Positions 44,925 to 53,870 of a stretch of DNA of 64,000 nt are shown here, piece by piece. The notes under the pieces were generated by a model, which was not told where the DNA came from, did not search any database, and saw only the letters and a list, made by a program, of their open reading frames with translations. A program made the position numbers and the translations under genes. Source of the DNA: Streptomyces xylophagus (GTDB lineage Bacteria; Actinomycetota; Actinomycetes; Streptomycetales; Streptomycetaceae); assembly GCF_000716435.1 (NCBI RefSeq), contig NZ_JNWO01000013.1, forward strand, positions 124,001 through 188,000, given 5' to 3'. The first letter of the stretch is position 1; every line of letters starts with the position of its first letter.

Positions 44925-45818
44925 TCAGCGGGCGCCGGTCAGTCGCTTCTCGAACCAGTGGGACGCGTAGACGTGGTCGACGTAGGCCGGGATCTCCGCG
45001 TACCCGCACGCCCGGTACATCGCCTGCGCCTCCGTGAGCACCGCGTGCGTGTCCAGTCGTACGACGGTGAAGTCGTGTGCCACGGCGGCCCGTTCCAGTT
45101 CCGTGAGGATGCGGCGGGCGAGGCCGAGGCGGCGGGCGGCGGGGTGCACCCAGACGTGCCGGATCTCGCCGACGCCCGGCTCCAGGGTCCGTAGCGCCCC
45201 GCAGGCCATCGGCCGCCCCTCCTCGTACGCGACGAAGAACGCGCCCGCGTCCCCGGTGACCTCCTCCGGCCGTACGAGATCCGTCTTGTCGAAGCCCTCC
45301 GGGAAGCGGGTGTCGATGTCGGCGGCGTAGGCGTCCAGGCAGGCGCGGGCGTCCTCGGCGGCGCCGTCGACCAGGGCGATCGTGATGCCGGCCAGGCGGA
45401 GCAGGCGCTGGGTGGTCGCCAACGCCCTGGTCAGTTCGGTGCGTTGGGGTGGGGTGAGGGTGGTGAGGAGGCCGGCCGCGAGGGCGTCGGCGCGGCGGTT
45501 CTGCTCCTTCAGTTCGACGCGGCCTGCCCGGGTCAGTTCGATCAGGCGCAGCCGGGTGTCGTGCGGGGGCACGGTCAGCCGGACCAGGCCCTGCGCCTCC
45601 AGGGACTTCGCCATCCGGCTCAGGTAACCCGCGTCCAGGGCGAGCCGTCCGCGCAGCTCCCGCAGCGAGACGCCGTCACCGATCTCGAACAGCAGCCGGG
45701 CCTCACCGAGGGGGCGGTCCTGGCCGAGGTAGTGGTCGTCGAGCGCGCCGATGCGGCGGGTGAAGTAGCGGTTGAAGCGGCGGAAGGCCGAGACGTCCTC
45801 GTCCGTGACTGGCTCCAT
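44925..45818 (-). CDS. Bifunctional MarR regulator / GNAT acetyltransferase
   Basis: 297 residues. Residues 1-145 are a MarR winged helix (LGEARLLFEIGDGVSLRELR; YLSRMAKSLEAQGLVRL; wing PPHDTRLRLIELT). Residues about 150-297 are a GNAT domain with the acetyl-CoA loop region VHPAARRLGLARRILTELE, where Arg-Arg-x-Gly-x-Ala provides the pyrophosphate grip, and a final YAEIPAY. Fusions of this kind occur in Streptomyces but the acceptor substrate is unknown. A perfect palindrome lies directly before the ATG, suggesting autoregulation. Confidence 0.93.
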   Translation of the reverse strand: MEPVTDEDVSAFRRFNRYFTRRIGALDDHYLGQDRPLGEARLLFEIGDGVSLRELRGRLALDAGYLSRMAKSLEAQGLVRLTVPPHDTRLRLIELTRAGRVELKEQNRRADALAAGLLTTLTPPQRTELTRALATTQRLLRLAGITIALVDGAAEDARACLDAYAADIDTRFPEGFDKTDLVRPEEVTGDAGAFFVAYEEGRPMACGALRTLEPGVGEIRHVWVHPAARRLGLARRILTELERAAVAHDFTVVRLDTHAVLTEAQAMYRACGYAEIPAYVDHVYASHWFEKRLTGAR

Positions 45819-45822
45819 ATTT

Positions 45823-45840
45823 CTTTGACCTTAGTCAAAG
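45823..45840. promoter_or_regulatory. Palindromic operator of the MarR-GNAT gene
   Basis: CTTTGAC-CTTA-GTCAAAG, seven-base perfect arms, four bases upstream of the ATG. Binding here would block translation start or a -10 region. Confidence 0.7.
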
Positions 45841-45959
45841 GAGTCGAAGGCGTCCATGGCAGTGCAGGGAAACCCTGGCCCCTCTATGCTGATTCTTTGT
45901 CAATTAGCCGCTGGGACCACGTTGTTCAGCGGAGTCAGTCCACGCATCGGGGGAGTCGC

Positions 45960-47756
45960 GTGAGTACCGCTTACGTGCCGCAACAGCCACAGCCGGCCAC
46001 CACCACAGGGGTCCCACCGGGACCGCCGCCCACCCCGCCGCACGCCAGCGAAGCCACTCGGCTGCTGTGCGCGGGGACGTATCTGGACTCCGGGTACCGC
46101 GACCGGGTCATCGACGAACTGCACCTCAACGAACAGCGGATCGTGGCCCCTTCGCTCGGTTTCGACGCGGCCCGCGTCCTCGCCCACGCGCTGCGGGCCC
46201 GCCGCCAGGAGCTGCAGTGGGCCGGGGCGATCCTGGGCCTGTGGGTGGTGGGCTCGGCGCTCGGCGGCGGTCTGCCGGTCCTGTTCCTGGTCCCCGGGCT
46301 CTACCTCGCGATCGGCGGCTGGATCAGGGGCCGGGCCGCGCACCCGCCGCTGTACCGGCTGGTACCCGCCTTCCTGTTCCGCTGGTGGGGCCGCTTCATG
46401 TTCGCGTTCCTGCTGGTCATCACCGTGATCGCGGCCTTCGGCGGCGGCGACGACACGCCCACGTACAGCTCGTCCTACGACTCCTACGGCTCGTCCGGTG
46501 TCTACGGCGACAGCGCCTCCGGTTCGTCCAGCCCCTCCGACCTGCTGGTGCCGAGCCTCGATGGCCTCGCGAGCACGATCAGGCCCTGGCAGGCCTGGCT
46601 CACCCTCGTCCTGTTCGCGCTGATCGCGCTCTGCCTGGTTGCCCAACGCGACCGGTTCGCCCGGGCGTTGGCCGCCGAACTGTCTCCGCAGCGCTTCCCG
46701 GACGCCGCGAGCGACCCCGCCGAGCAGAGCGAGGGGCAGCGCTTCCGGCGGCTCAGGGACCGGGTCCGGATCGAACAGCACGCGCCGCTGGTCATGTACC
46801 ACGAGGCCCGTCCGTTCTGCGGGGCCGGCGTGCCCGAGGAGACCTGGGTGCTCGCGGTCGAACTCCGGCCCGATCCCGAGAAGGAACAGCGGCCGATCAG
46901 CAACCGCACGGTCCTGGAGACGATCCGCCCCCTGCTGGCCCAACTGCGGTTCCCCGCGGACCACTCCGCGCACCTGGGGCGCGACCGGCTGCGCTGGCTG
47001 GAGATCGACGAGTGCGTGTTCCTGCCCGCGGAGGGGCTGCTGCGGCGCGAGGAGGCGCCGTACTACCCGCAGGCCTTCGAGGACCACCGGGCGCGCGCGG
47101 TCGAGGAGGGCGCCGAGAAGCGGCGGCACTTCCTGCGCGTCCGCGTCGGTGGCTGGGAGGAGGAGCTGGTCGTCACGGTGTTCGTGCGCATCCACACCCA
47201 GGGCCGCATGCTCACCCTGGAGATCGCCCCGCACGTCCTGCTGCCGGTCCGCGAGGACTTCAAGAACGCGGACCGTACGGCCCACCGCTTCCGCCACAAC
47301 AACGCGCTCGGCAAGGCCGCTTGGGGGCTCGCCCGGGTGCCCGGCTCCCTGGTCGGCTCCGTCGTCGTCCTCGGCCGGAGCGTGCTCTACGGCTGGCGGC
47401 TGCTCACCGGCGGGTACGCGGGCGCGCTGCCCGACGGACCGGCCCTGTCCGTACGGGAGTTGGGGTCGGCGCCGGCCGGGTCCACGTTCCAGGAGATGGA
47501 CGTCGAGCGGTATCTGCGCAACGTGCAGGACCGGGTCGCCAACGGGGTGCGGAACGCGCTCGCCGAAGCCGGCTATCTGACGGGCGAGTTCGTCCAGAAG
47601 ATCACGAACATCAGCAACAACACCGTCCACGCGGACAAGGTGGAGGGCAGCACCTTCGTGGTCGGCGATCACGGGTCCGCCGCCTCCACCCACACCACGA
47701 CCTCGACTTCGAGCACGACTTCGACGAAGGGACCCGCCACCGATGGCAACGGATGA
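45960..47756 (+). CDS. Polytopic membrane protein with C-terminal STF-VG-H motif
   Basis: 598 residues from the GTG at 45960 (GGGGGAGTCGC upstream); the longer frame to 45444 overlaps the MarR-GNAT gene. A Pro-rich N-terminus is followed by about four helices (AGAILGLWVVGSALGGGLPV near 86; MFAFLLVITVIAAFGG near 140; AWLTLVLFALIALCLVAQ near 205). Residues about 235-500 form a large soluble domain. The tail holds NISNNTVHADKVEGSTFVVG, then Thr/Ser runs. The tail motif recurs at the start of the next protein. No known domain is recognised. Confidence 0.82.
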   Translation: MSTAYVPQQPQPATTTGVPPGPPPTPPHASEATRLLCAGTYLDSGYRDRVIDELHLNEQRIVAPSLGFDAARVLAHALRARRQELQWAGAILGLWVVGSALGGGLPVLFLVPGLYLAIGGWIRGRAAHPPLYRLVPAFLFRWWGRFMFAFLLVITVIAAFGGGDDTPTYSSSYDSYGSSGVYGDSASGSSSPSDLLVPSLDGLASTIRPWQAWLTLVLFALIALCLVAQRDRFARALAAELSPQRFPDAASDPAEQSEGQRFRRLRDRVRIEQHAPLVMYHEARPFCGAGVPEETWVLAVELRPDPEKEQRPISNRTVLETIRPLLAQLRFPADHSAHLGRDRLRWLEIDECVFLPAEGLLRREEAPYYPQAFEDHRARAVEEGAEKRRHFLRVRVGGWEEELVVTVFVRIHTQGRMLTLEIAPHVLLPVREDFKNADRTAHRFRHNNALGKAAWGLARVPGSLVGSVVVLGRSVLYGWRLLTGGYAGALPDGPALSVRELGSAPAGSTFQEMDVERYLRNVQDRVANGVRNALAEAGYLTGEFVQKITNISNNTVHADKVEGSTFVVGDHGSAASTHTTTSTSSTTSTKGPATDGNG

Positions 47757-48096
47757 GCCGAACGTCAACTTCGGGAACGTCTCCCACAGCACCTTCGCCG
47801 TCGGCAGCCACGCGCAGGCCGTCAGCCACCACGGCACGGCACCGCAGCGCGACGAGGCGGCCGAGGAGCTGCTGAAAGCCGTACGCGAACTGCGTGCCGA
47901 TCTCGCCCGGGTGCGCGGGACGGACCAGACGGCGGCGCTGGACGCGGCGCTCGCCGACACGGAGGACGAGATCACCCGCACCGGACAGGCGGCCCCGACG
48001 CGCCGCGAGCGCCTGCGGGAACTGCTCGCCGACTCACAGGCCCTGCTGACCGTGCTCGCGTCGGCCGGAGCGGTGGCCGGGCTGGTGGGACTGTGA
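47743..48096 (+). CDS. Small protein with N-terminal STF-VG-H motif
   Basis: 117 residues; the ATG lies 14 bases inside the previous gene. Residues 7-31 (NVNFGNVSHSTFAVGSHAQA...) mirror the tail of the upstream membrane protein. A coiled-coil-like acidic/basic helix (about 36-60, EAAEELLKAVRELRADLARV) and a second helical stretch follow, and the last 20 residues are hydrophobic (ALLTVLASAGAVAGLVGL). The layout, motif then helices then hydrophobic end, would suit a membrane-acting adaptor or effector; this is conjecture. Confidence 0.75.
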   Translation: MATDEPNVNFGNVSHSTFAVGSHAQAVSHHGTAPQRDEAAEELLKAVRELRADLARVRGTDQTAALDAALADTEDEITRTGQAAPTRRERLRELLADSQALLTVLASAGAVAGLVGL

Positions 48097-48118
48097 GCGG
48101 GTCGGGGAGAGGGACGCG

Positions 48119-49294
48119 ATGAGCGGGGGACCGGGGCCGCGCTACTGGAACGAGGAGACCCAGCGCTGGGAGGACGGCGAGGGGGCGGGCGGTACGGGAG
48201 GTGCGGGAGGTGCGGGGAGCACGGGGAGCATGGGTGCGGTGAGCCCGGTGAGCCCGGTGGCTCCGACGGCCCCTGTGACGCCTCCGCCTACGCCTCCACC
48301 CACGCCCACGCCTCCGCCCCCGTCGCTCCCGGACTCCGTACCGGAGTGGACCGCTGTGGACGTGCCGGACGACACCGGTACGGCGCCTCCCACGCTGCCT
48401 CCGACCCCGCCGCCGGGACCGGTGCCCTGGCCCGCCGAGGCGAGCACGTGGCCCGGCTTGAGCGGCACCGGTGCTGACACCTGGCACGCGTCGAGCGGCA
48501 CCGGCGCCGACACGGGGACCGGTGTCTGGCCCTCGCCGGAGCCGTTGATCAGCACCGGTGTGCCCGCCGCGCCGCCTCGCCCCGGGTTCAGCAGGCGGGT
48601 CGTCTGGTCCGTGGTCGTCGGTGCGGCGGTGGTCGGGGTGGTCGTGAGCCTGGTGCTCACCCGGGTGGTGGACTCGGGGGACGGCGACGGCAAGGGGGGT
48701 CACACGGCCGCCGCCGGTTCGACGTCGCCGGGGCCCACGGATGTGTCACCGTCCCCGTCCCCGTCGGTCGGCACCGAGACCGCGTCCCCGTCTCCGTCCG
48801 CCTCCGCCCCCGTACTTCCCGCCGGCTATCAGGCGCACGAGGACCCCGAGCGCTTCCGGATCGCCTACCCGGACGGCTGGACCCGCTCCACGGCGCCATC
48901 GTCGTACGGCATGGCGGTGGTCAACTACCGCAGCGCGGACTCCACGCACCGTTTGCAGGTGTACCAGGTCTCGGAGTCGTCCCCGGAGGCCTCGTTCGAG
49001 CTGTTCCTGTCGGACAGCACGGCGAAGGCGCCGGGTTTCCGGAAGATCGCCCTGGAGAACCTGGACGACGGCACCCTCACCGCCTCCCGCCTGGAGTACA
49101 CCGCCGACTCCCTGAGGGGCGAGCCCGACATCGGCACCTGGCACGTCTACGACGAGCGGTTCGTGGCCTCCGACGGGAAGAACTACGCCATCGCCGTCTA
49201 CGGCCCCGACGCGGACGGCACGGCCGACGAGCTGGAGGTGCTCAGCACGGCCCTGGGCTGGTTCTGCCCGCCCGATGCCGGGTGTTCCGTTTAG
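48119..49294 (+). CDS. Single-pass membrane protein with extracellular LpqN/PsbP-like domain
   Basis: 391 residues, 22 bases after the previous stop. It begins with RYWNEETQRWEDGEG, a short WW-like motif common at the start of Streptomyces membrane proteins, followed by a Pro/Thr/Gly-rich cytoplasmic region. One helix (VVWSVVVGAAVVGVVVSLVLT, about 160-180), a Ser/Pro linker, and a 155-residue outside domain (ERFRIAYPDGWTRSTAPSSY) complete it. Domains of this type end many Streptomyces Ser/Thr kinases and lipoproteins. Third gene of an operon with the two motif-sharing proteins. Confidence 0.82.
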   Translation: MSGGPGPRYWNEETQRWEDGEGAGGTGGAGGAGSTGSMGAVSPVSPVAPTAPVTPPPTPPPTPTPPPPSLPDSVPEWTAVDVPDDTGTAPPTLPPTPPPGPVPWPAEASTWPGLSGTGADTWHASSGTGADTGTGVWPSPEPLISTGVPAAPPRPGFSRRVVWSVVVGAAVVGVVVSLVLTRVVDSGDGDGKGGHTAAAGSTSPGPTDVSPSPSPSVGTETASPSPSASAPVLPAGYQAHEDPERFRIAYPDGWTRSTAPSSYGMAVVNYRSADSTHRLQVYQVSESSPEASFELFLSDSTAKAPGFRKIALENLDDGTLTASRLEYTADSLRGEPDIGTWHVYDERFVASDGKNYAIAVYGPDADGTADELEVLSTALGWFCPPDAGCSV

Positions 49295-49436
49295 TCGCCT
49301 TTTGTTCCCATGTTCAGTGACCCGGCCCACTTTCGGCCATGGATCGCGCATGCATACGGACGTCTCGGGCAGGCGCTCGCAGTCCCCGAGAGCGACAGTT
49401 AGGTGACGCTGGGGCGCTGAACAGGAACGGAAGGCA

Positions 49437-50987
49437 ATGCCGATCATGGCGGACAGTACGGAACAGCAGGCGCGGAAGACCATTCACGCGGGCGGCGAGT
49501 GGCTGGAAGCGGTCTCCGGGGCCACCCGCGAGATCATCGACCCCGCGGACGCGCTGCCGTTCGCCGTGGTGGCGGAGGGCGACGAGAAGGACACGGACAT
49601 AGCCGTCGCCGCCGCCCGCGCCGCCTTCGACGGCGGTGAGGGCGGCGCGGGTGAGGGGGTTTGGCCGCGCACGCCCGTCACCGAGCGGGCCGCCCTGCTG
49701 CGCCGCGTCGCCGACCTGCTCGTGCGCGACCGCGAGCAGCTCGGCCTGCTGGAGAGCCGGGACGCGGGCAAGACCGTCGAAGAGGGCCGGATCGACATCG
49801 ACTGTGTCGCCGACGCCTTCCGCTACTTCGCCGACCTCGTCGCCGCCGAGGCCCCCGGCCGGGTCGTCGACGCGGGCACACCCGACGTCCACAGCGTCGT
49901 CGTCCACGAACCCGTCGGCGTCTGCGCGCTGATCACCCCCTGGAACTACCCGCTGCTCCAGGCGAGTTGGAAGATCGCGCCCGCTCTCGCGGCGGGCAAC
50001 ACCTTCGTCGTCAAGCCCAGCGAGATCACCCCGCTGACGACGATCGCCCTGATCGACCTGCTCGTCGAGGCGGGACTGCCGAGTGGGGTGGCCAACATCG
50101 TCACGGGCCCCGGACACACGGTCGGCGCCCGGCTCGCCGAGCACCCCGACGTCGACCTCGTCTCCTTCACCGGCGGCCTGACCAGCGGCACGAAGGTGGC
50201 GCAGGCCGCCGCCGTGACCGTGAAGAAGGTCGCCCTCGAACTCGGCGGCAAGAACCCCAATGTCGTCTTCGCCGACGCCTGCGCCACCGAGGAGGGCTTC
50301 GACACCGCCGTCGACCAGGCCCTCAACGCCGCCTTCATCCACAGCGGCCAGGTCTGCTCGGCGGGCTCCCGGCTCATCGTCGAGGAGACCGTCCGCGAAC
50401 GCTTCGTGGCCGAACTCGCCCGCCGCGCCGCCAAGATCAGGCTCGGCCGCGGCACCGAGGACGGCGTCGAGTGCGGCCCGCTCGTCTCCGAGCAGCAGCG
50501 CGCCAAGACCGAGGCGTACGTCGCCGGCGCCCTCGCCGAGGGCGCGGTGCTGCGCTCCGGCGGCAGGCGCCCCGACCCCTCCGCCGAACGCCCCGCCACC
50601 GGCTACTTCTACGAGCCGACCGTCCTCGACCAGTGTCACCGCGAGATGACCGTCGTACGTGAGGAGGTCTTCGGACCGGTCCTCACCGTCGAGACCTTCC
50701 GCACCGAGGACGAGGCGGTCGCGCTCGCCAACGACACCGAGTACGGCCTCGCGGGCGCCGTCTGGACCGCCGACGCGGGCCGCGCGCGCCGCGTCGCCGG
50801 ACGACTGCGGCACGGCACCGTCTGGATCAACGACTTCCACCCCTACCTCCCGCAGGCGGAGTGGGGCGGTTTCGGAAAAAGCGGCGTGGGCCGGGAGCTC
50901 GGCCCCTCCGGACTCGCCGAGTACCGCGAGGCCAAGCACGTCTACCAGAACTTGGCACCGGGACCGGTGCGCTGGTTCGCGGGCTGA
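49437..50987 (+). CDS. betB: Betaine-aldehyde dehydrogenase-type aldehyde dehydrogenase
   Basis: 516 residues (start at 49437 or 49446). Catalytic Glu is in KVALELGGKNPNVVF and Cys in HSGQVCSAGSR; ITPWNYPLLQASWKIAPAL and SEITPLTT bind NAD. The acidic/aromatic signature DFHPYLPQAEWGG near the end is typical of betaine-aldehyde dehydrogenases. It oxidises betaine aldehyde to glycine betaine, an osmoprotectant. First gene of a five-gene choline/betaine cluster. Confidence 0.9.
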   Translation: MPIMADSTEQQARKTIHAGGEWLEAVSGATREIIDPADALPFAVVAEGDEKDTDIAVAAARAAFDGGEGGAGEGVWPRTPVTERAALLRRVADLLVRDREQLGLLESRDAGKTVEEGRIDIDCVADAFRYFADLVAAEAPGRVVDAGTPDVHSVVVHEPVGVCALITPWNYPLLQASWKIAPALAAGNTFVVKPSEITPLTTIALIDLLVEAGLPSGVANIVTGPGHTVGARLAEHPDVDLVSFTGGLTSGTKVAQAAAVTVKKVALELGGKNPNVVFADACATEEGFDTAVDQALNAAFIHSGQVCSAGSRLIVEETVRERFVAELARRAAKIRLGRGTEDGVECGPLVSEQQRAKTEAYVAGALAEGAVLRSGGRRPDPSAERPATGYFYEPTVLDQCHREMTVVREEVFGPVLTVETFRTEDEAVALANDTEYGLAGAVWTADAGRARRVAGRLRHGTVWINDFHPYLPQAEWGGFGKSGVGRELGPSGLAEYREAKHVYQNLAPGPVRWFAG

Positions 50988-51025
50988 TCCCGGCGACTTA
51001 CTGACCCCGCCAACCTGAGCCCACC

Positions 51026-51100
51026 TAGGGGCGCGGGGCTGTGCCGATATGCGGCTCCGCCGCGTGGGCGCGACCAGCCACAACGCACCCGCACCCGAAG
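51026..51100. repeat. Dispersed Streptomyces repeat, type B, second copy
   Basis: AGGGGCGCGGGG, then a small hairpin (ATGCGGCTCCGCCGCGT), then GCGCGACCAGCCACAACGCA and further conserved bases. The outer parts match the reverse of 28385-28460. It lies inside the betB-betA gap and should not be read as the N-terminus of betA. Confidence 0.8.
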
Positions 51101-51129
51101 ACACCACCCCCACCCCGGAGTTGCTCCTC

Positions 51130-52659
51130 ATGCCTGAGACCCCCCACGTATACGACTACGTCGTCATCGGCGGCGGCACGGCCGGCTCAGTCATCGCCTC
51201 CCGCCTCACCGAGAACCCCGACGTCACCGTCGCCGTCATCGAGGGCGGCCCCACCGACGTCGACCGCGAGGACGTACTGACCCTGCGCCGCTGGACGGGC
51301 CTCCTCGGCGGCGACCTGGACTACGACTACCCGACCACCGAACAGCCGCGCGGCAACTCCCACATCCGGCACAGCCGCGCCCGCGTGCTCGGCGGCTGCT
51401 CCTCGCACAACACCCTCATCGCCTTCAAGCCGCTGCCGTCCGACTGGGACGAGTGGGAGGCGGCGGGCGCGAAGGGCTGGGGCGCGATCTCGATGGAGGC
51501 GTACTACGCCCGCCTCCTCAACAACATCGTCCCCGTAGACGAGAGGGACCGGAACGCCATCGCCCGCGACTTCGTCGACGCGGCCCAGGAGGCGCTAGGC
51601 GTCCCGCGCGTCGAGGGCTTCAACAAGGCGCCCTTCACGGACGGCGTCGGCTTTTTCGACCTCGCCTACCACCCGGAGAACAACAAGCGCTCTTCGGCTT
51701 CGGTCGCGTATCTGCACCCGGTGATGGACGAACGCCCCAGCTTGACGATCCTCCTGGAGACTTGGGCCCACCGGCTGGAGCTGAACGGCACCCGCGCCGA
51801 GGGTGTGCACGTCCGCACCAAGGACGGCGAGGAACTCCTCGTCCGGGCCCGCCGCGAGGTCGTCCTGTGCGCCGGTGCCGTCGACTCCCCGCGCCTGCTC
51901 CTGCACTCGGGCATCGGCCCCCGCAAGGACCTCGAAGCGCTCGGCATCCCCGTCGCGCTCGACCTGCCGGGCGTCGGCGAGAACCTCCTCGACCACCCCG
52001 AGTCGGTGATCGTCTGGGAGACGAACGGACCGATCCCGGAGAACTCCGCGATGGACTCCGACGCGGGCCTGTTCGTACGCCGCGATCCCCAACTCCCGGG
52101 CCCCGACCTGATGTTCCACTTCTACCAGGTCCCCTTCACCGACAATCCGGAGCGCCTCGGCTACGAACGCCCCGAGTTCGGCGTCTCCATGACCCCGAAC
52201 ATCCCCAAGCCGAAGAGCCGCGGCCGGTTGTTCCTGACCAGCGCCGACCCGTCGGTCAAACCCGCCCTGGACTTCCGCTACTTCACCGACGAGGACGACT
52301 ACGACGGCCGCACCCTGGTCGACGGCATCCGCATCGCCCGCGAGATCGCGAAGACCGAGCCACTGGCCGGCTGGTTGAAGCGGGAAGTGTGTCCCGGCCC
52401 GGAGATCCTCGGCGACGAGGAGCTGAGCGAGTACGCCCGCAAGGTCGCCCACACTGTGTACCACCCGGCGGGCACCTGCCGCATGGGCGCCGACACCGAC
52501 GAACTGGCCGTAGTGGACCCCGAGTTGCGCATCCGCGGCCTGGACGGCATCCGCATCGCCGACGCCTCCGTCTTCCCGACCATGCCCGCCGTGAACCCGA
52601 TGATCGGGGTGCTCATGGTCGGTGAACGGGCCGTGGACCTGATCGGGGGTGGTGCGTGA
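51130..52659 (+). CDS. betA: Choline dehydrogenase-type GMC oxidoreductase
   Basis: 509 residues from the ATG at 51130 (GGAG nine bases upstream); the frame upstream is repeat sequence. FAD-binding reads [19 protein letters not shown], then [13 protein letters not shown]. The active-site His lies in [11 protein letters not shown] and the C-terminal Asn-Pro in [14 protein letters not shown] enzymes oxidise alcohols; here choline to betaine aldehyde, judged by position between betB and a betaine-type ABC transporter. Its stop overlaps the next gene (TGATG). Confidence 0.9.
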   Translation: MPETPHVYDYVVIGGGTAGSVIASRLTENPDVTVAVIEGGPTDVDREDVLTLRRWTGLLGGDLDYDYPTTEQPRGNSHIRHSRARVLGGCSSHNTLIAFKPLPSDWDEWEAAGAKGWGAISMEAYYARLLNNIVPVDERDRNAIARDFVDAAQEALGVPRVEGFNKAPFTDGVGFFDLAYHPENNKRSSASVAYLHPVMDERPSLTILLETWAHRLELNGTRAEGVHVRTKDGEELLVRARREVVLCAGAVDSPRLLLHSGIGPRKDLEALGIPVALDLPGVGENLLDHPESVIVWETNGPIPENSAMDSDAGLFVRRDPQLPGPDLMFHFYQVPFTDNPERLGYERPEFGVSMTPNIPKPKSRGRLFLTSADPSVKPALDFRYFTDEDDYDGRTLVDGIRIAREIAKTEPLAGWLKREVCPGPEILGDEELSEYARKVAHTVYHPAGTCRMGADTDELAVVDPELRIRGLDGIRIADASVFPTMPAVNPMIGVLMVGERAVDLIGGGA

Positions 52660-53870
52660 TGAGTACCTCCGTTACCCCGACCAGCCCTGTCTTTTCCGTC
52701 GAGGGCCTCTGGAAGGTCTTCGGCCCCAAGGCCGACCGGGTCCCGGCCGACCCCGAACTCACCGCCCTGGACGCCGCAGGCCTGCGCACCCGCACCGGCT
52801 GCACCGCCGCCGTCCGTGACGTCTCCTTCGACGTGCGCAAGGGCGAGGTCTTCGTGGTGATGGGCCTGTCCGGCTCCGGCAAGTCCACCTTGGTCCGCTG
52901 CCTCACCCGCCTGATCGAACCGACCGCCGGCACCATCGCCATCGACGGCGAGGACGTCCGCGCGATGGACAAGTCCCGGCTGCGCGAACTCCGCCGCCAC
53001 CGCGCCGCGATGGTCTTCCAGCACTTCGGTCTCCTCCCGCACCGCACGGTCCTCGACAACGTCGCCTACGGCCTGGAGATCCAGGGCATCGGCAAGGCCG
53101 AGCGCCGCCGTAGGGCCGCCGAGGTCGCCACCAAGGTCGGCCTGGAGGGCATGGAGCAGCGGCGCCCCGCCCAGCTGTCCGGCGGCCAGCGTCAACGCGT
53201 GGGCCTGGCCCGGGCGTTGGCGGTGGACCCCCAAGTCCTCCTGTTCGACGAGCCGTTCAGCGCGCTCGACCCGCTGATCCGGCGCGACATGCAGGAGGAG
53301 GTCGTCCGGCTGCACCGCGAGGAGGGCCGCACGATGGTCTTCATCACCCACGACCTGAACGAGGCGCTGAAACTCGGCGACCGCATCGCCCTGATGCGCG
53401 ACGGCCGCATCGTCCAACTCGGCACCCCCGAGGAGATCGTGGGCTCCCCGGCCGACGACTACGTACGCGAGTTCGTACGGGACGTACCGCGCGCGGAGGT
53501 CATGACGGTCCGTACGGCGATGCGTGCCGCGTCCGCGGAGGAGGCCGGCGGGGTCGGCGGCGCGGGCAGCGGTCCCGCCGTCGCGCCCGACGCCACAGTC
53601 TCCGAAGCCATCGAGGCGGTCGCGCGCGCCGGGGTCCCGGCGAGGGTCGTCGACCAGGGCCGCTGTGTCGGGATGGTGGATTCGGACGTGCTGCTCGGCG
53701 TGGTCGCGGGCACGGGGGACAGCGGTAGCGCAGGGGGCGGTGGCGGCGCAGGTGTCGGCACCGCGACCGGCACCGGCGGCGACAGCACCGGCGTTCGCAT
53801 GGCTGCCGGTGACGGCCCTGGCCCCGGCGTCCGCGAGGAGCCCGCCGATATCGGCAAGGAGGCGGTCTGA
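52659..53870 (+). CDS. Glycine betaine/choline ABC transporter ATPase
   Basis: 403 residues from the ATG in the TGATG overlap. Walker [13 protein letters not shown], signature [15 protein letters not shown] and Walker [14 protein letters not shown] identify an ABC ATPase of the ProV/OpuAA class, and residues about 265-350 resemble a CBS-type accessory domain (single, incomplete; [18 protein letters not shown]). In OpuA this domain senses ionic strength. A Gly/Thr-rich tail follows. Coupled to the permease gene by another TGATG. Confidence 0.95.
   Translation: MSTSVTPTSPVFSVEGLWKVFGPKADRVPADPELTALDAAGLRTRTGCTAAVRDVSFDVRKGEVFVVMGLSGSGKSTLVRCLTRLIEPTAGTIAIDGEDVRAMDKSRLRELRRHRAAMVFQHFGLLPHRTVLDNVAYGLEIQGIGKAERRRRAAEVATKVGLEGMEQRRPAQLSGGQRQRVGLARALAVDPQVLLFDEPFSALDPLIRRDMQEEVVRLHREEGRTMVFITHDLNEALKLGDRIALMRDGRIVQLGTPEEIVGSPADDYVREFVRDVPRAEVMTVRTAMRAASAEEAGGVGGAGSGPAVAPDATVSEAIEAVARAGVPARVVDQGRCVGMVDSDVLLGVVAGTGDSGSAGGGGGAGVGTATGTGGDSTGVRMAAGDGPGPGVREEPADIGKEAV

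Noticed and set aside
45444..45959. 172-codon N-terminal extension of the first protein of the 46-kb operon
   Set aside because: It runs antisense to the MarR-GNAT gene and across its operator; GTG 45960 has a strong ribosome site.
51049..51129. N-terminal extension of the GMC oxidoreductase
   Set aside because: These 27 codons lie in the type B dispersed repeat; a ribosome site and standard FAD-fold start occur at 51130.
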